Both the position numbers and the translations under genes were made by a program. From positions 620,001-684,000 of the forward strand of contig JANQPL010000004.1 in assembly GCA_028289425.1 (NCBI GenBank): a stretch of DNA of 64,000 nt, in the 5' to 3' direction. The stretch comes from Alphaproteobacteria bacterium. Lineage in GTDB: Bacteria; Pseudomonadota; Alphaproteobacteria; JANQMY01. Below are positions 50,810 through 61,220 of this stretch, in pieces (the first letter of the stretch is position 1; every line of letters begins with the position of its first letter). Under the pieces are notes generated by a model. It was not told where the DNA came from, did no database searches, and saw nothing but the letters and a program-made list of their open reading frames with translations.

Positions 50810-51907
50810 ATGGGATTTAAATGCGGCATTGTCGGATTGCCGAATGTGGGCAAATCAACGCTGTTCAATGCGCTCACGCAAACGGCAGCAGCGCAGGCGG
50901 AGAATTTTCCCTTTTGCACGATTGAGCCGAATGTGGGCGAAGTGGGCGTGCCGGACCCGCGGCTTGACCGGCTGGGCGAAATCGCTAAGTCGGCGGAGAT
51001 CATTCCCACACGTCTTACCTTTGTGGACATAGCAGGATTGGTGCGCGGCGCGTCCAAGGGTGAAGGGCTCGGCAATCAGTTCCTCGCCAATATCCGCGAG
51101 GTGGATGCGATTGCCTATGTGCTGCGCTGTTTTGAAGACGACGAAGTCACCCATGTAGAGGGCAAGATCGATCCGCTGGCCGACGCGGAAACGGTTGAGA
51201 CCGAGCTCATGATCGCCGATTTGGAAAGCCTGGAACGGCGCGTCGAGCCTTTAAAGAAAAAGGCGACAGGCGGTGACAAGCAGGCCAAAGCGGATGCGGC
51301 CATGATGGAGCTTGCGCTTGCGGAACTGCGCGAGGGCCGCCCCGCACGCATGGCCAAAGTCAGCAATGAGCAAGAAAGGGCGTTCAAGGAACTTAACCTA
51401 CTGACTGCAAAGCCGGTGCTCTATGTGTGTAATGTGGACGAAGCCGCCGCTGCGACAGGAAATCAGTATTCGGAGAAAGTGGCTGCAAAAGCGGCGGCGG
51501 AGGGTGCCGTGTCCGTGGTGATCTCAGCAAAGATCGAGGCGGAAGTCGCCCAATTGGAGGACGAAGAGCGCGATCTGTTTCTGGAAGAGCTGGGTCTCGA
51601 AGAGCCAGGGCTTAACCGGCTCATCCGGGCGGGTTATGAGCTGCTGGGCTTGATCACCTATTTCACGGCGGGGCCCAAAGAAGCACGCGCCTGGACCGTG
51701 CGCAGGGGCACAAAGGCGCCGGGTGCGGCGGGCGTCATCCATACGGATTTCGAAAAAGGCTTCATCCGTGCCGAGACGATCACCTACGAAGACTATACGT
51801 CGCTGGGCGGCGAAGCCGGTGCCAAAGAGGCGGGCAAGATGCGCCTTGAAGGAAAAGACTATGTGGTCGCCGATGGCGACGTGATGCATTTCAGATTTGC
51901 GAACTAA
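50810..51907 (+). CDS. ychF: Redox-regulated ATPase YchF
   Basis: A 365-residue Obg-family P-loop ATPase. [20 protein letters not shown] (residues 6-25) is the P-loop; [20 protein letters not shown] the switch II; VCNVD stands for the NKxD motif (altered to NMxE/NVxE-type in YchF, giving ATP preference); a TGS-domain C-terminus contains [20 protein letters not shown] and [14 protein letters not shown]. Linked to ribosome and oxidative stress response. Directly after pth, the classic pair. Confidence 0.96.
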   Translation: MGFKCGIVGLPNVGKSTLFNALTQTAAAQAENFPFCTIEPNVGEVGVPDPRLDRLGEIAKSAEIIPTRLTFVDIAGLVRGASKGEGLGNQFLANIREVDAIAYVLRCFEDDEVTHVEGKIDPLADAETVETELMIADLESLERRVEPLKKKATGGDKQAKADAAMMELALAELREGRPARMAKVSNEQERAFKELNLLTAKPVLYVCNVDEAAAATGNQYSEKVAAKAAAEGAVSVVISAKIEAEVAQLEDEERDLFLEELGLEEPGLNRLIRAGYELLGLITYFTAGPKEARAWTVRRGTKAPGAAGVIHTDFEKGFIRAETITYEDYTSLGGEAGAKEAGKMRLEGKDYVVADGDVMHFRFAN

Positions 51908-51922
51908 CCACAATACGGATTT

Positions 51923-52381
51923 ATGTCTCAGTACAAATACTATCTCGAAGATTTTGCCGTGGGCGATGAGTTCGAATTCGGCGAAAAACATGTGACCCGC
52001 GACGAGATCATCGCGTTTGCGTCGGAATACGATCCTCAGCCGTTCCATTTGGACGATGAAGCGGCAGAGAAAAGCCTTTTCCGGGGGCTAAGCTCCAGCG
52101 GCTGGCACAACTGTGCCATGCTCATGGAAATGATCGGCAAGGGCTATTTGGGTGATACGGCCTCCCGCGGCTTTGTGGGTTTCGATGAGGTCCGGTGGAT
52201 GAAACCGATCCGACCCGGCTATGTGCTGCATGTGAAGCGCACCTGTCTGGACGTGGCCTCGCCCAGCGTGCCCGGAGAGGCCGGAGTTGTACGCTTCCAT
52301 TTCGATGTCTTTAATCAGGAAGGTCTGCAAGTGATGATGGCGGTCGGTGAACAGCGTATCGAATCCCGCGCGGCGGCCTGA
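51923..52381 (+). CDS. MaoC-like hotdog dehydratase
   Basis: A 152-residue MaoC protein. FASEYDPQPFHLDDEAAEKS (residues about 33-52) is the R-hydratase motif with the catalytic Asp and His; LSSSGWHNCAMLMEMIGKGY follows. It would hydrate trans-2-enoyl-CoA or an aromatic enoyl-CoA. A second MaoC protein starts 11 bases downstream, so the two may form a heterodimer. Confidence 0.87.
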   Translation: MSQYKYYLEDFAVGDEFEFGEKHVTRDEIIAFASEYDPQPFHLDDEAAEKSLFRGLSSSGWHNCAMLMEMIGKGYLGDTASRGFVGFDEVRWMKPIRPGYVLHVKRTCLDVASPSVPGEAGVVRFHFDVFNQEGLQVMMAVGEQRIESRAAA

Positions 52382-52392
52382 GGAAATCTCTT

Positions 52393-52878
52393 ATGGAAGA
52401 CGTGATCTATTTGGAAGACATGGAATTGGGCAGCGAGTGGGAGGTCGGATCCTACTGCTTTGAAGAACACGACATCATCGCCTTTGCGATGAAGTACGAT
52501 CCTCAGCCGGCCCATACGGACCCCATCGCCGCGCGGGACACACACTATGGCGGCCTAGTGGCCAGCGGCTTTCACATCTGCGCCATTTGGATGAAGCTGA
52601 TGATTGCCAATCGCATTGAAGCGGCAAAGAAGGATCCAGATGCACCACGGCCTGCAGGCCATGGGTCGCCCGGATTTCGAGACTTAAAGTGGTTTGAACC
52701 GGTGCGTCCCGGCAATGTGGTGACCTATCGCTCACAGGCCACCGAAAAAGTAGAACTGAAATCGCGCCAAGACATTGGTATCATCCGCAACCGCAACGAA
52801 GCATGGCTTGATAACGGCAAGCTTGCGATGACATTCACCGGCCAGGGACTCATCGGCCGCAGACCCAAACAGCAGTGA
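52393..52878 (+). CDS. MaoC-like hotdog dehydratase (second)
   Basis: A 161-residue MaoC protein with FAMKYDPQPAHTDPIAARDT (residues about 33-52), again carrying the Asp and His, then GGLVASGFHICAIWMKLMIA. The two tandem genes are clearly related but diverged. Heteromeric MaoC hydratases of two short subunits are known in steroid degradation; that arrangement is an inference here. A dienelactone hydrolase follows by 9 bases. Confidence 0.87.
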   Translation: MEDVIYLEDMELGSEWEVGSYCFEEHDIIAFAMKYDPQPAHTDPIAARDTHYGGLVASGFHICAIWMKLMIANRIEAAKKDPDAPRPAGHGSPGFRDLKWFEPVRPGNVVTYRSQATEKVELKSRQDIGIIRNRNEAWLDNGKLAMTFTGQGLIGRRPKQQ

Positions 52879-52887
52879 GGTGACAGC

Positions 52888-53565
52888 ATGGCGCTCCAAG
52901 GAAACATGATCACACTGAAAAGCGGCGATGGTGCCGACATCGATTGCTATCATGTGGAGCCCAAGAGCGCGCGCCGTGGCGGCTTGGTTCTCATCATGGA
53001 AATCTTCGGTGTGACCGAACACATTAAGGAACTGTGTGACGGGTATGCGGATGATGGGTATGAGGTCTTATCGCCCGCCATTTACGACCGTCAGCAGAAG
53101 GGTTTTGAGGCCTCTTATTCTGAAGAAGACGTACAGAAGTCTTTGGAACTGCGTGCCGCCAACACCTACGAGAACACCGTTCTCGACACTCAAATGTGCA
53201 TCGATTACCTGTCCCCGCGCGGGCCTGTGTTCATGACCGGCTATTGCTACGGCGGATCAGTTACTTGGGTGGCAGCCTGCCGCGCCAATGAGCTTGCCGC
53301 GGCGGCCGGGTATTACGGTGGCGCCATTAAGGATTTCATCGACGAAAAACCGAAGTGTCCCACCATCCTTCACTTCGGCGAAAAGGATGCGTCCATCCCC
53401 ATGGACGATGTGCGGCGCATCGAACAAGCCCACCCAGACGTGGCGGTCTATGTGTATGACGCGGATCACGGTTTTAACTCCGACCGTCGCCAACACTATG
53501 ATCCGGAATGTGCGAGGCTTGCTAAGGAGCGTACCCTGGCGCTGTTTCAGGCCAATGGGGGTTAG
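52888..53565 (+). CDS. Dienelactone hydrolase family protein
   Basis: A 225-residue DLH-type alpha/beta hydrolase with a Cys nucleophile: Glu38 in LIMEIFGV, Cys120 in GYCYGG, Asp167 in GEKDASIP and His194 in DADHGFNSD form the dienelactone hydrolase set. It hydrolyses dienelactones or other small lactones/esters. It is co-directional with the two MaoC genes. The partner genes of a chlorocatechol pathway are absent, so the substrate is open. Confidence 0.88.
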   Translation: MALQGNMITLKSGDGADIDCYHVEPKSARRGGLVLIMEIFGVTEHIKELCDGYADDGYEVLSPAIYDRQQKGFEASYSEEDVQKSLELRAANTYENTVLDTQMCIDYLSPRGPVFMTGYCYGGSVTWVAACRANELAAAAGYYGGAIKDFIDEKPKCPTILHFGEKDASIPMDDVRRIEQAHPDVAVYVYDADHGFNSDRRQHYDPECARLAKERTLALFQANGG

Positions 53566-53571
53566 CCGTAT

Positions 53572-54219
53572 TTATTGCTGGCCGTAGGTCTCGAACTTTT
53601 CGAGCACCCGCGCCATTTCCTCTGAATCAAGCAGCTGCGGTCCGCCGATCTGCAGCACGTGCCAATACTGATTGGCAAGCGTTTCCACTTCTTCGGCAAG
53701 ATCGAGGGCGTCTTCCGCGTCGTCCCCAAAAACGATCTGGCCGTGATTGGCCAACAGGCACGCTTTGCGGTCCCTTATGGCGCGCACGGCGTTTTCGGCC
53801 AATGCCTCGGTGCCGAAGGTGGCATAGTCCGCACACCGAATATTATGTCCACCTGCCACCGCGACCATGTAGTGGAACGGCGGGATGCCCCGATGGGTGC
53901 AGGCGATGGCAACGGCATAGGGCGAATGGGTGTGGACAATGGCCTTTGCGTCCGGCCGGTCCCGATAGATGGCCGCATGCATATGCCATTCGCTGGACGG
54001 CTTGAGTTGTTCGGCTTCCATGCTGCCGTCCAGACCAACCGCCACCACATCGCCCGGACTCAGCTGCGCATAGTCCATGCCCGTCGGTGTAATTAAGAAT
54101 GTGTCGTCGGAGGTTTCACTTCGGGCGGAAACATTGCCCGACCGGACCGGGCTCAGCCCGCGGGACGCCATGCCTTGGGCGGCGCGCACGACTTGAGCTC
54201 GCCGCTCAAGATCTTTCAC
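53572..54219 (-). CDS. Class II aldolase, probable 5-methylthioribulose-1-phosphate aldolase (Ald2-like)
   Basis: A 215-residue class II aldolase/adducin protein of the fuculose-1-phosphate aldolase type. Glu77 in SSEWHMH, His96 and His98 in [10 protein letters not shown], and His159 in [10 protein letters not shown] are the acid and zinc-ligand residues in FucA spacing. Its ATG overlaps the mtnA stop as ATGA. In Rhodospirillum rubrum and some E. coli, a class II aldolase of this type (Ald2) follows mtnA and cleaves methylthioribulose-1-phosphate to DHAP and methylthioacetaldehyde. An mtnB-type dehydratase is an alternative, but no mtnC/mtnD is seen. Confidence 0.82.
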   Translation of the reverse strand: MKDLERRAQVVRAAQGMASRGLSPVRSGNVSARSETSDDTFLITPTGMDYAQLSPGDVVAVGLDGSMEAEQLKPSSEWHMHAAIYRDRPDAKAIVHTHSPYAVAIACTHRGIPPFHYMVAVAGGHNIRCADYATFGTEALAENAVRAIRDRKACLLANHGQIVFGDDAEDALDLAEEVETLANQYWHVLQIGGPQLLDSEEMARVLEKFETYGQQ

Positions 54220-55313
54220 GAAGCAAACTCCGGATAGAGCTTCGCCAGTCCCTCTTTGCTAGCTTCTGTGACGCCTCGTTCGGTTACCAACGCCGTCACC
54301 AATCGGGCGGGCGTCACATCGAAGGCAAAATTGGCGGCTGGGCTGCCGGGCGCGGCGATATCCACCGTGACCACGTTTCCATCTGACGTGCGCCCGGTCA
54401 TTTGGGTGACTTCTTCGGGCCCGCGTTCTTCGATTGGGATTTCCTTCACCCCATCGCCCACTGTCCAATCGATCGTGGTGTGCGGCAGGGCCACATAGAA
54501 AGGTACGTCGTTGTCGTGAGCCGCCAGCGCCTTTAGATAGGTGCCAATCTTGTTGCACACATCGCCATGGGCTGTGGTGCGGTCGGTGCCCACAATGCAC
54601 ATATCCACCTGGCCGTGCTGCATGAGATGGCCGCCCACATTGTCGGCGATGATCGCGTGAGGCACGCCATGGGCTCCCAGCTCATAGGCGGTCAAAGACG
54701 CCCCCTGATTCCGCGGGCGCGTTTCGTCGACCCAAACATGAATCGGAATGCCTTGGTCGTAGGCCATATAGATCGGCGCCAGCGCTGTTCCCCAATCCAC
54801 CGTGGCCAGCCAGCCCGCATTGCAATGGGTCAGGATGTTGACTGGTTTGCCGTCCGGTTTCTTGCGCGCGATGTCCTTGATGATGGCGGCGGCGTTTTCC
54901 CCAATGCGCCGGCACGTTTCCACATCGTCATCGCAGATTTTGGCGGCGCGCTCATACGCCGCCGCTTCACGCTGGTCATGGGGGCGATTGCGCAGATAGT
55001 TGCGCATATCGTCCAGCGCCCATTTGAGATTAATGGCGGTCGGGCGGGTTTCGAGCAGGGTGTCGTAGGCGTGGTCCAGCGCGGCGTCAGAAGGGTCCTG
55101 GCGCATAGCAAGACAAACGCCATAGGCGGCCGTCGCACCGATCAGGGGCGCGCCACGCACTTGCATGGAGCGGATGGCGTGAGCGGCGTCTTCCGTCGTC
55201 TTCAGGGTGACGGATTCGAACGTATGAGGCAGCAGCGTTTGATCGATGATCTCAACGGACCGTCCATCGTCATTGGTCCAAATCGTCCGGTAATGCTTGC
55301 CGTGGATTTTCAT
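54216..55313 (-). CDS. mtnA: S-methyl-5-thioribose-1-phosphate isomerase
   Basis: A 365-residue Mtn[21 protein letters not shown] (about 50-69) is the substrate loop, [20 protein letters not shown] contains the catalytic Cys, and [20 protein letters not shown] the catalytic Asp. It isomerises 5-methylthioribose-1-phosphate to the ribulose form. Positioned between apt (5 bases upstream) and the aldolase (ATGA overlap). Confidence 0.95.
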   Translation of the reverse strand: MKIHGKHYRTIWTNDDGRSVEIIDQTLLPHTFESVTLKTTEDAAHAIRSMQVRGAPLIGATAAYGVCLAMRQDPSDAALDHAYDTLLETRPTAINLKWALDDMRNYLRNRPHDQREAAAYERAAKICDDDVETCRRIGENAAAIIKDIARKKPDGKPVNILTHCNAGWLATVDWGTALAPIYMAYDQGIPIHVWVDETRPRNQGASLTAYELGAHGVPHAIIADNVGGHLMQHGQVDMCIVGTDRTTAHGDVCNKIGTYLKALAAHDNDVPFYVALPHTTIDWTVGDGVKEIPIEERGPEEVTQMTGRTSDGNVVTVDIAAPGSPAANFAFDVTPARLVTALVTERGVTEASKEGLAKLYPEFAS

Positions 55314-55318
55314 GGGAC

Positions 55319-55846
55319 CTATTCGCCTTCAAATTCACACAGTGTACGGACGATTTTGCCGGATTCCTTCAGTTTTTGCGTGCCCCCCAAGTCGGGCAAG
55401 TCGATGACGAAGCTGCAGCCGACAACTGTGCCGCCAGCGCGTTCAATGAGCGCGATGGCGGCTTCCGCCGTGCCGCCGGTGGCGATCAGATCATCCACCA
55501 CAACGACTTGGTCACCTTTTGAGATGGCGTCCTGGTGGATTTCCACGTGGTCCGTGCCGTATTCCAACTCGTAAGCCTGCTCATATGTCTTCCAAGGCAG
55601 TTTGCCTTTCTTCCGCACGGGCACGAAGCAGGTGGACAATTGATGTGCCACGGCGCCGCCGACGATGAAGCCGCGCGCCTCAATACCGGCAACTTTGTCG
55701 ATGCGTATCCCCGCATAGGGCTGCACCAACTCATCTACGGCCCGTCGGAATGCTTGTGCGTTGCCGAGCAAGGTCGTGATATCGCGGAACATGATCCCTT
55801 TTTTCGGGTGGTCCGGAATGGTTCGAATAACTGAGGCGATATCCAT
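55319..55846 (-). CDS. apt: Adenine phosphoribosyltransferase
   Basis: A 175-residue Apt. [20 protein letters not shown] (12-31), [37 protein letters not shown] and the PRPP loop [20 protein letters not shown] are all standard. It salvages adenine. Here it sits between mtnP and mtnA, where it would recapture the adenine that mtnP releases from methylthioadenosine. Confidence 0.96.
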   Translation of the reverse strand: MDIASVIRTIPDHPKKGIMFRDITTLLGNAQAFRRAVDELVQPYAGIRIDKVAGIEARGFIVGGAVAHQLSTCFVPVRKKGKLPWKTYEQAYELEYGTDHVEIHQDAISKGDQVVVVDDLIATGGTAEAAIALIERAGGTVVGCSFVIDLPDLGGTQKLKESGKIVRTLCEFEGE

Positions 55847-55884
55847 ATGATCGAGAGCTCCGTTATTTTGAACGAGTATTGCGG

Positions 55885-56769
55885 CTAACTATTTCGACTT
55901 CTTAAAAAACGCCCGGCAACCGCGTCCAGCTTGCTGAGAAGCTCAAGATCCCACTTTTCGGGTGCCGTGATAACGGCTGTATCAAGTGTTGTTTCGATGC
56001 CGATGGGGCAAGCGTGTCGGTCAGGGCCCAGAAGGGGGGCTACCTGCTTGACCAGCTCGCGCGCCGATGCGGCATTTTGGGTCAAAACCCTGACGACCGC
56101 ATCTACGTCCACATTGTCGTGGTCTTCGTGCCAGCAATCGTAGTCCGTCACCATGGCAACCGAGGCGTACGGAATTTCCGCTTCCCGGGCGAGCTTCGCC
56201 TCCGGCATGTTGGTCATGCCGATGACGTCGCATCCCCAGGACCGGTAGAGCTGGGACTCCGCATAGCTGGAGAACTGAGGCCCTTCCATTGCTAAGTAGG
56301 TGCCGCCCTTGAAATGGCGAATGTCGGTTTTGTCGGCCGCTTCGACCAAGGCATCAACCAAGCGCGGGCAGACGGGGTGCGCCATCGACACATGAGCGAC
56401 AAACCCCGGACCGAAGAAGCTTTTCTCACGGGCAAACGTGCGATCGATGAACTGATCGACGAAAACAAACGATCCCGGTGCATACTTTTCTTGCAGAGAT
56501 CCGCATGCTGAAACAGAAATGATGTCCGTCACCCCGGCCCGCTTCATAGCGTCGATGTTTGCACGATAGTTTATGGAAGACGGTGTCTGCACGTGACCGC
56601 GGCCATGACGCGGCAAGAACACGAGCTCCACATCGCCAAGCTTTCCAAACAACAATTCGTCGGATGGCGTTCCCCAGGGAGAGGCGACGGACTGCCACTT
56701 CGTGTCGGTCAAGCCGTCAATGTCGTAAACGCCACTACCGCCGATAATGCCGAGAACCGCTTTAGCCAT
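55885..56769 (-). CDS. mtnP: S-methyl-5'-thioadenosine phosphorylase
   Basis: A 294-residue MTA phosphorylase. [15 protein letters not shown] (residues 6-20), FLPRHGRGH (phosphate-binding), [36 protein letters not shown] and [20 protein letters not shown] are family signatures. It splits methylthioadenosine into adenine and 5-methylthioribose-1-phosphate. First gene of the salvage operon, downstream of the petABC terminator. Confidence 0.95.
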   Translation of the reverse strand: MAKAVLGIIGGSGVYDIDGLTDTKWQSVASPWGTPSDELLFGKLGDVELVFLPRHGRGHVQTPSSINYRANIDAMKRAGVTDIISVSACGSLQEKYAPGSFVFVDQFIDRTFAREKSFFGPGFVAHVSMAHPVCPRLVDALVEAADKTDIRHFKGGTYLAMEGPQFSSYAESQLYRSWGCDVIGMTNMPEAKLAREAEIPYASVAMVTDYDCWHEDHDNVDVDAVVRVLTQNAASARELVKQVAPLLGPDRHACPIGIETTLDTAVITAPEKWDLELLSKLDAVAGRFLRSRNS

Positions 56770-56833
56770 GAAAGTCTCGTTTCTGATTAATCGCGACCAC
56801 CCGCGAGTTTAGGCCGGAAACGGATCAGTCGCC

Positions 56834-56871
56834 AAAATAAAAAAGGGCTGCGCCATGGTGGTGCAGCCCTT
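56834..56871 (-). terminator. Intrinsic terminator after petC
   Basis: On the minus strand AAGGGCTGC..GCAGCCCTT (9-bp stem, 11-base loop) is followed by TTTTTTATTTT. It lies just after the petC stop and ends the petABC operon before mtnP. Confidence 0.92.
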
Positions 56872-56891
56872 ACGCTTCATGTGTTTCGTGC

Positions 56892-57710
56892 TCAGTGGCG
56901 ATCCGACCAGATCCGCCGATAGGTGAAGTACAACAACGCAGCCATAAGGATCAGGTAAATGATAACCATGAAACCCATGCGTTTGCGTTCTTCCAGCTTC
57001 GGTTCCGCCGTCCACATCAAAAAAGTCACCACGTCTTCGGAGAGCTGTTCGATGGTCGCGGGCGTTCCGTCGTCATATTCGATGATGTCTTCGAACAACG
57101 GCGGCGCCATGGCGATTTGTTTGTTCTTGAAGTATTCGTTGTAGTACATGCCATCGCCGAGTTCGAAGCCGGCCGGCGCGTCTTTGTAGCCAATCAACAA
57201 GGAGTGTATGTAGTCAGCCCCGCCGGCTCTCGCCTTGTTGATCACAGACAAGTCAGGCGGATAGGCGCCGTTATTGCTGGCGCGGGCTTGAACTTCGTTG
57301 GCAAAGGGAGAGGGGAAATGGTCGAAAGGGGCCCGGGGAACTTCAACGGGGTCGCCAAACTCGTCCAGCACTTCCTTGGTGTACTCGCTGGCAATCGCTT
57401 TCACTTCATCAGCGGAAAAACCGGGCCCGCCCGGGTCGGCAAGGTTTCGGAAAGCGATGAATTTAAGTCCGTGACATGCCGCGCAAACTTCTTTGTAGAC
57501 CTTAAAACCGCGCTGGAGAGCGCCGCGATCAAATGTGCCAGTGATCCCGGCCGGCCCTGATTCCCAAGACCAATCGTGAGGCTTCGGCTTTTTAGCGTCT
57601 CCAGCCGCGAACGATGGTCCGATATTCAGGGCCAGTGCACACACGACCAGCAGTCCCCATGCGGCTATCGTGCCGCGTCGAAACCTGCGGAGCCCATTGT
57701 CATAGTTCAT
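56892..57710 (-). CDS. petC: Cytochrome c1 subunit of the bc1 complex
   Basis: A 272-residue cytochrome c1. A signal peptide spans about 1-36 (IAAWGLLVVCALALNIGPSF then AAG). Haem is bound by CAACH (Cys76, Cys79, His80); the Met axial ligand is in KQIAMAPPL. A C-terminal helix (MVIIYLILMAALLYFTYRRI) anchors it. It passes electrons from the Rieske centre to a soluble cytochrome in the periplasm. I chose ATG 57710 because AAAGGA precedes it by 9 bases. Confidence 0.95.
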   Translation of the reverse strand: MNYDNGLRRFRRGTIAAWGLLVVCALALNIGPSFAAGDAKKPKPHDWSWESGPAGITGTFDRGALQRGFKVYKEVCAACHGLKFIAFRNLADPGGPGFSADEVKAIASEYTKEVLDEFGDPVEVPRAPFDHFPSPFANEVQARASNNGAYPPDLSVINKARAGGADYIHSLLIGYKDAPAGFELGDGMYYNEYFKNKQIAMAPPLFEDIIEYDDGTPATIEQLSEDVVTFLMWTAEPKLEERKRMGFMVIIYLILMAALLYFTYRRIWSDRH

Positions 57711-57752
57711 CTGACCCATTCCTTTGAGTTTGATTCTTTTCAGCATCGGGCG

Positions 57753-59000
57753 CTACTCGGCTGGCGCAGGCGATGGGCCGCTGCTACTTAGCACCGGTTT
57801 CGAGATGCTTTCTGGAAGTTTTCTTGGTGTTTCAATTAACCCCAGGACCGGCAGGATGACCAAGAAGTGTGCGAAATAGTAAGCGGTGGCCAGCCGTGCC
57901 CAGATCACATAGGCACCTTCGGCCGGCATCGCGCCCAGGTAGCCTAGAAGAATGCAGTCCGCGACAAACACCCAGAAGAAAATCTTGTAGAGCGGGCGGA
58001 AGGTCGTCGACCGAACCTTCGAGGTGTCGAGCCAGGGGACAATGAACAGGATGGCGATCGACGCAAACATGGCGATGACACCCATAAGCTTGTCCGGAAT
58101 GGCCCGAAGGATTGCGTAGAACGGCAGGAAGTACCATTCAGGCACGATGTGATCGGGCGTCACCAGGGGGTTGGCCTCAATGTAATTGTCCGTATGGCCC
58201 AGAATAGTCGGATTAAAGAACACGAAATAGGACATCAGGATCAAGAATACGACGATGCCAAACGCGTCCTTCATCGTGTAGTAGGGGTGAAACGGCACGG
58301 TGTCCTGCGGACCTTTGACGTCGATCCCCAACGGGTTGTTGTTGCCCGGTACGTGCAAGGCCCAAATGTGCAGCACGACGACGCCCGCGATCACAAACGG
58401 TAATAGATAGTGCAGACTAAAGAACCGGTTGAGTGTCGGGTTGTCGACCGAGAACCCACCCCACAGCAGTTCACGAATGGCCTCGCCAACGTAGGGGATT
58501 GCGCCAAACAGATTGGTGATCACGGTGGCCGCCCAAAAGCTCATCTGACCCCAAGGCAACACGTAACCCAGGAACGCGGTTGCGACCATCAGCAAGAAGA
58601 TCAGCACACCCAGAATCCAAAGTACTTCGCGCGGTTCCTTGTAAGAACCGTAATAGAGTCCCCTAAACATGTGGATGTAGACAGCAAGGAAGAACATGGA
58701 CGCGCCGTTGGCATGGACATAACGGATCAGCCAGCCATAGTTCACATTGCGCATAATATGTTCGACGCTTTGAAAGGCCATATCGGCGTTCGCCACATAG
58801 TGCATGGCGAGCACCACGCCCGTAACGATTTGAATGGCGAGGCAGACCGTCAGTATACCGCCGAACGTCCACCAATAGTTCAGGTTAGCTGGGGTCGGAA
58901 AAACAATGAACGAGTCATAGACAAGGCGCACAATCGGCAGCCTGACATCGAGCCATTTTTCAAACCCAGTCGTCGGTTCGTAAGTTGAATGTCCGCTCAT
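57753..59000 (-). CDS. petB: Cytochrome b subunit of the bc1 complex
   Basis: A 415-residue cytochrome b with eight membrane helices. Haem ligands lie in [20 protein letters not shown] and in [11 protein letters not shown] with [12 protein letters not shown]; the quinol-oxidation site carries PEWY ([20 protein letters not shown]). It takes electrons from ubiquinol. The chosen ATG 59000 begins MSGHSTYEP; a frame five codons longer starts at 59015. It lies between petA and petC. Confidence 0.95.
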   Translation of the reverse strand: MSGHSTYEPTTGFEKWLDVRLPIVRLVYDSFIVFPTPANLNYWWTFGGILTVCLAIQIVTGVVLAMHYVANADMAFQSVEHIMRNVNYGWLIRYVHANGASMFFLAVYIHMFRGLYYGSYKEPREVLWILGVLIFLLMVATAFLGYVLPWGQMSFWAATVITNLFGAIPYVGEAIRELLWGGFSVDNPTLNRFFSLHYLLPFVIAGVVVLHIWALHVPGNNNPLGIDVKGPQDTVPFHPYYTMKDAFGIVVFLILMSYFVFFNPTILGHTDNYIEANPLVTPDHIVPEWYFLPFYAILRAIPDKLMGVIAMFASIAILFIVPWLDTSKVRSTTFRPLYKIFFWVFVADCILLGYLGAMPAEGAYVIWARLATAYYFAHFLVILPVLGLIETPRKLPESISKPVLSSSGPSPAPAE

Positions 59001-59015
59001 GAAATGTGTCCCCAA

Positions 59016-59534
59016 TTACCCGATGAGAATGAGGCTGTCGCTCAAAAACTCGTAGGGTGGAATTTCTAGGTTTTTTGGTGCCGGACCTTTGCGGATGCGG
59101 CCGGAAGTGTCGTAGTGGGAGCCGTGGCAGGGGCAAAACCATCCATTGAAATCGCCTTGTTCGCCAAGCGGCACGCAACCCAGATGGGTGCAGATGCCCA
59201 ACATCACTAACCATTCCGGATTCTCGGTGCGGTCCGCATCGGCCTGCGGATCCGGCAGATCGCTCAACGGCACGGCTTCCGCCACCTCAATCTCCTCTTG
59301 AGTCCGCCGGCGGATGAACACGGGTTTACCCTGCCACTTCACGGTCAGCGATTGGCCAACCGCTATCTGAGAAATGTCGACTTCAATCGTCGCCAATGCG
59401 CGCACATCGGCGGATGGGTTCATTTGATCGATCACGGGCCAAGCTGCAAAGGCAACCCCCACACCGGCCACGCCAGCCGTGGCCACGTACAAAAAGTCGC
59501 GTCGATTGGTTTCGTCCGAAATGGCATCTGCCAC
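59016..59534 (-). CDS. petA: Rieske iron-sulfur subunit of the bc1 complex
   Basis: A 172-residue Rieske protein. A twin-arginine signal anchor ([20 protein letters not shown]) is followed by [15 protein letters not shown] and the 2Fe-2S loops ICTHLGC and [11 protein letters not shown] chose GTG 59534 because GAGGGAG lies about 10 bases upstream; a frame to 59579 also opens with GTG but lacks a ribosome site. First gene of petABC. Confidence 0.94.
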   Translation of the reverse strand: MADAISDETNRRDFLYVATAGVAGVGVAFAAWPVIDQMNPSADVRALATIEVDISQIAVGQSLTVKWQGKPVFIRRRTQEEIEVAEAVPLSDLPDPQADADRTENPEWLVMLGICTHLGCVPLGEQGDFNGWFCPCHGSHYDTSGRIRKGPAPKNLEIPPYEFLSDSLILIG

Positions 59535-59734
59535 GGTTCGTGCTCCCTCTGCCTGCCGTGATTCCCGAATGGTACCCACGCGAATTTATTAACAATCGCC
59601 GTGAGTTAACGAGCCCCGAATGGATCGGCAGTAAAATAGAGAGTCCCCATTTGAATATCTTGTGGCACGATGCCGCATCATCAGCAGATTTGCGGGTTTC
59701 ACACCAAGGGGGTGGCCTGCGACAAGGTAGACGA

Positions 59735-60214
59735 ATGGCCCTTCGACTTGCCCTCTATGAGCCTGATATTCCTCAGAATACGGGCACATTATTGCGGCTC
59801 GGGGCTTGCCTGAACCTGCCTGTGGACATTATCGAACCGTGCGGCTTTCCTGTTTCAGAGCCCGCCCTAAAGCGGGCCGCGATGGACTACGCTGAGTTGG
59901 TTGACCTGCGACGTCATGATTCGTGGGCCCATTTCTGGCAGTTCCAGACCGAGAACCTGCGGCGAACCGTCCTTCTTACAACCAAGGCTGAAAAGCCGTA
60001 CACCAGTTTTGAGTTCGGTGCGGACGATACGCTGCTGCTTGGCCGAGAATCGGCAGGGGTGCCGGAAGTGGTGCATGCTCAGGTGGATGCACGTGTGAAG
60101 ATCGTGATGGCAGCACAAGCCCGCTCGTTGAATGTGGCATTGGCGGGAGCAATGGTCGCCGGAGAAGCAGTGCGGCAATTGTCCCGTTTGGGGAGCCCTC
60201 AACTTCAACAATAG
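59735..60214 (+). CDS. trmL: tRNA (cytidine(34)-2'-O)-methyltransferase TrmL
   Basis: A 159-residue SPOUT methyltransferase. [20 protein letters not shown] (5-24) is the conserved opening, [12 protein letters not shown] (101-112) and [20 protein letters not shown] (130-149) form the trefoil knot that binds SAM. It methylates the wobble base of tRNA-Leu. AAGGT precedes the ATG. hemF follows after 14 bases. Divergent from petA. Confidence 0.94.
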   Translation: MALRLALYEPDIPQNTGTLLRLGACLNLPVDIIEPCGFPVSEPALKRAAMDYAELVDLRRHDSWAHFWQFQTENLRRTVLLTTKAEKPYTSFEFGADDTLLLGRESAGVPEVVHAQVDARVKIVMAAQARSLNVALAGAMVAGEAVRQLSRLGSPQLQQ

Positions 60215-60228
60215 GACCTCGACCTCTG

Positions 60229-61092
60229 ATGAATACCGAAATATCTGCCCGAAAAGAGACGGCTGCGGCCTGGTTTCAGTCGCTGCGCGATCAAATTTGT
60301 GCCGCGTTCGAAAAAATAGAACAGGACCATCAAGGTCAGTTTGCGGATCGCGCTCCAGGCAAGTTCGAACAAAAAAAATGGCAACGCCCCTCGGACGACG
60401 GAGATGGCGGTGGCGGCGTTATGTCGATCATGCGCGGTCGGGTCTTCGAGAAGGTAGGCGTCAACATATCGACCGTACACGGTAAGTTTTCGCCTGAGTT
60501 TGCCCAGAATGTGCAGGGCGCGTCCGAAGACCCAAGCTTTTGGGCAAGTGGGATCTCTCTGGTGGCGCATATGCAATCGCCACACGTGCCTGCGGTGCAT
60601 ATGAACACACGTCACATCGTGACCACCGTCGGCTGGTTCGGCGGCGGCGCGGATCTGACACCCATGTTTGTTGATCAAGACGATACGATTGCGTTCCACA
60701 ATGCGCTGAAAGACGCATGTGATCGTCATGACGACAACTACTACACGCGCTTCAAAGAGTGGTGCGACGAGTATTTTTATCTGCCCCATCGGGAAGAACC
60801 GCGTGGGCAGGGTGGAATCTTTTACGATCATTTGGATAGCGGGAACTGGGACGACGATTTCTCATTTACCCAGGACGTGGGTCGAGCCTTTCTGGAGGTG
60901 TATCCGCGGATCGTGCGCCGGCATTTCGATAAGCCCTGGACATCCGAAGAACGGGAACATCAGCTGGTACGACGGGGCCGATATGCCGAATTCAATCTTC
61001 TGTATGACCGGGGCACCCAATTCGGTCTGAAGACCGGCGGCAATGTGGAAGCGATCTTGATGTCGCTGCCGCCCGAAGCCCGTTGGCCTTAA
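60229..61092 (+). CDS. hemF: Coproporphyrinogen III oxidase, aerobic
   Basis: A 287-residue Hem[41 protein letters not shown] and [20 protein letters not shown] carry the family signatures and the metal-site His; [20 protein letters not shown] and [20 protein letters not shown] with [13 protein letters not shown] follow. It decarboxylates coproporphyrinogen III using oxygen, in line with aerobic respiration via petABC. Slightly shorter than E. coli HemF. Confidence 0.96.
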   Translation: MNTEISARKETAAAWFQSLRDQICAAFEKIEQDHQGQFADRAPGKFEQKKWQRPSDDGDGGGGVMSIMRGRVFEKVGVNISTVHGKFSPEFAQNVQGASEDPSFWASGISLVAHMQSPHVPAVHMNTRHIVTTVGWFGGGADLTPMFVDQDDTIAFHNALKDACDRHDDNYYTRFKEWCDEYFYLPHREEPRGQGGIFYDHLDSGNWDDDFSFTQDVGRAFLEVYPRIVRRHFDKPWTSEEREHQLVRRGRYAEFNLLYDRGTQFGLKTGGNVEAILMSLPPEARWP

Positions 61093-61220
61093 GCGCGCTC
61101 TAATGTAATCGGCGCATTGTGATCGGCACCAGGGGCGGTGTGGCTGGCCACATCGCGGTATGTTGGTCTAAGCTGGCATCTCTGCGGGCTCGTTGGGGCC
61201 AGATTTTGGGGAGTATCGCC

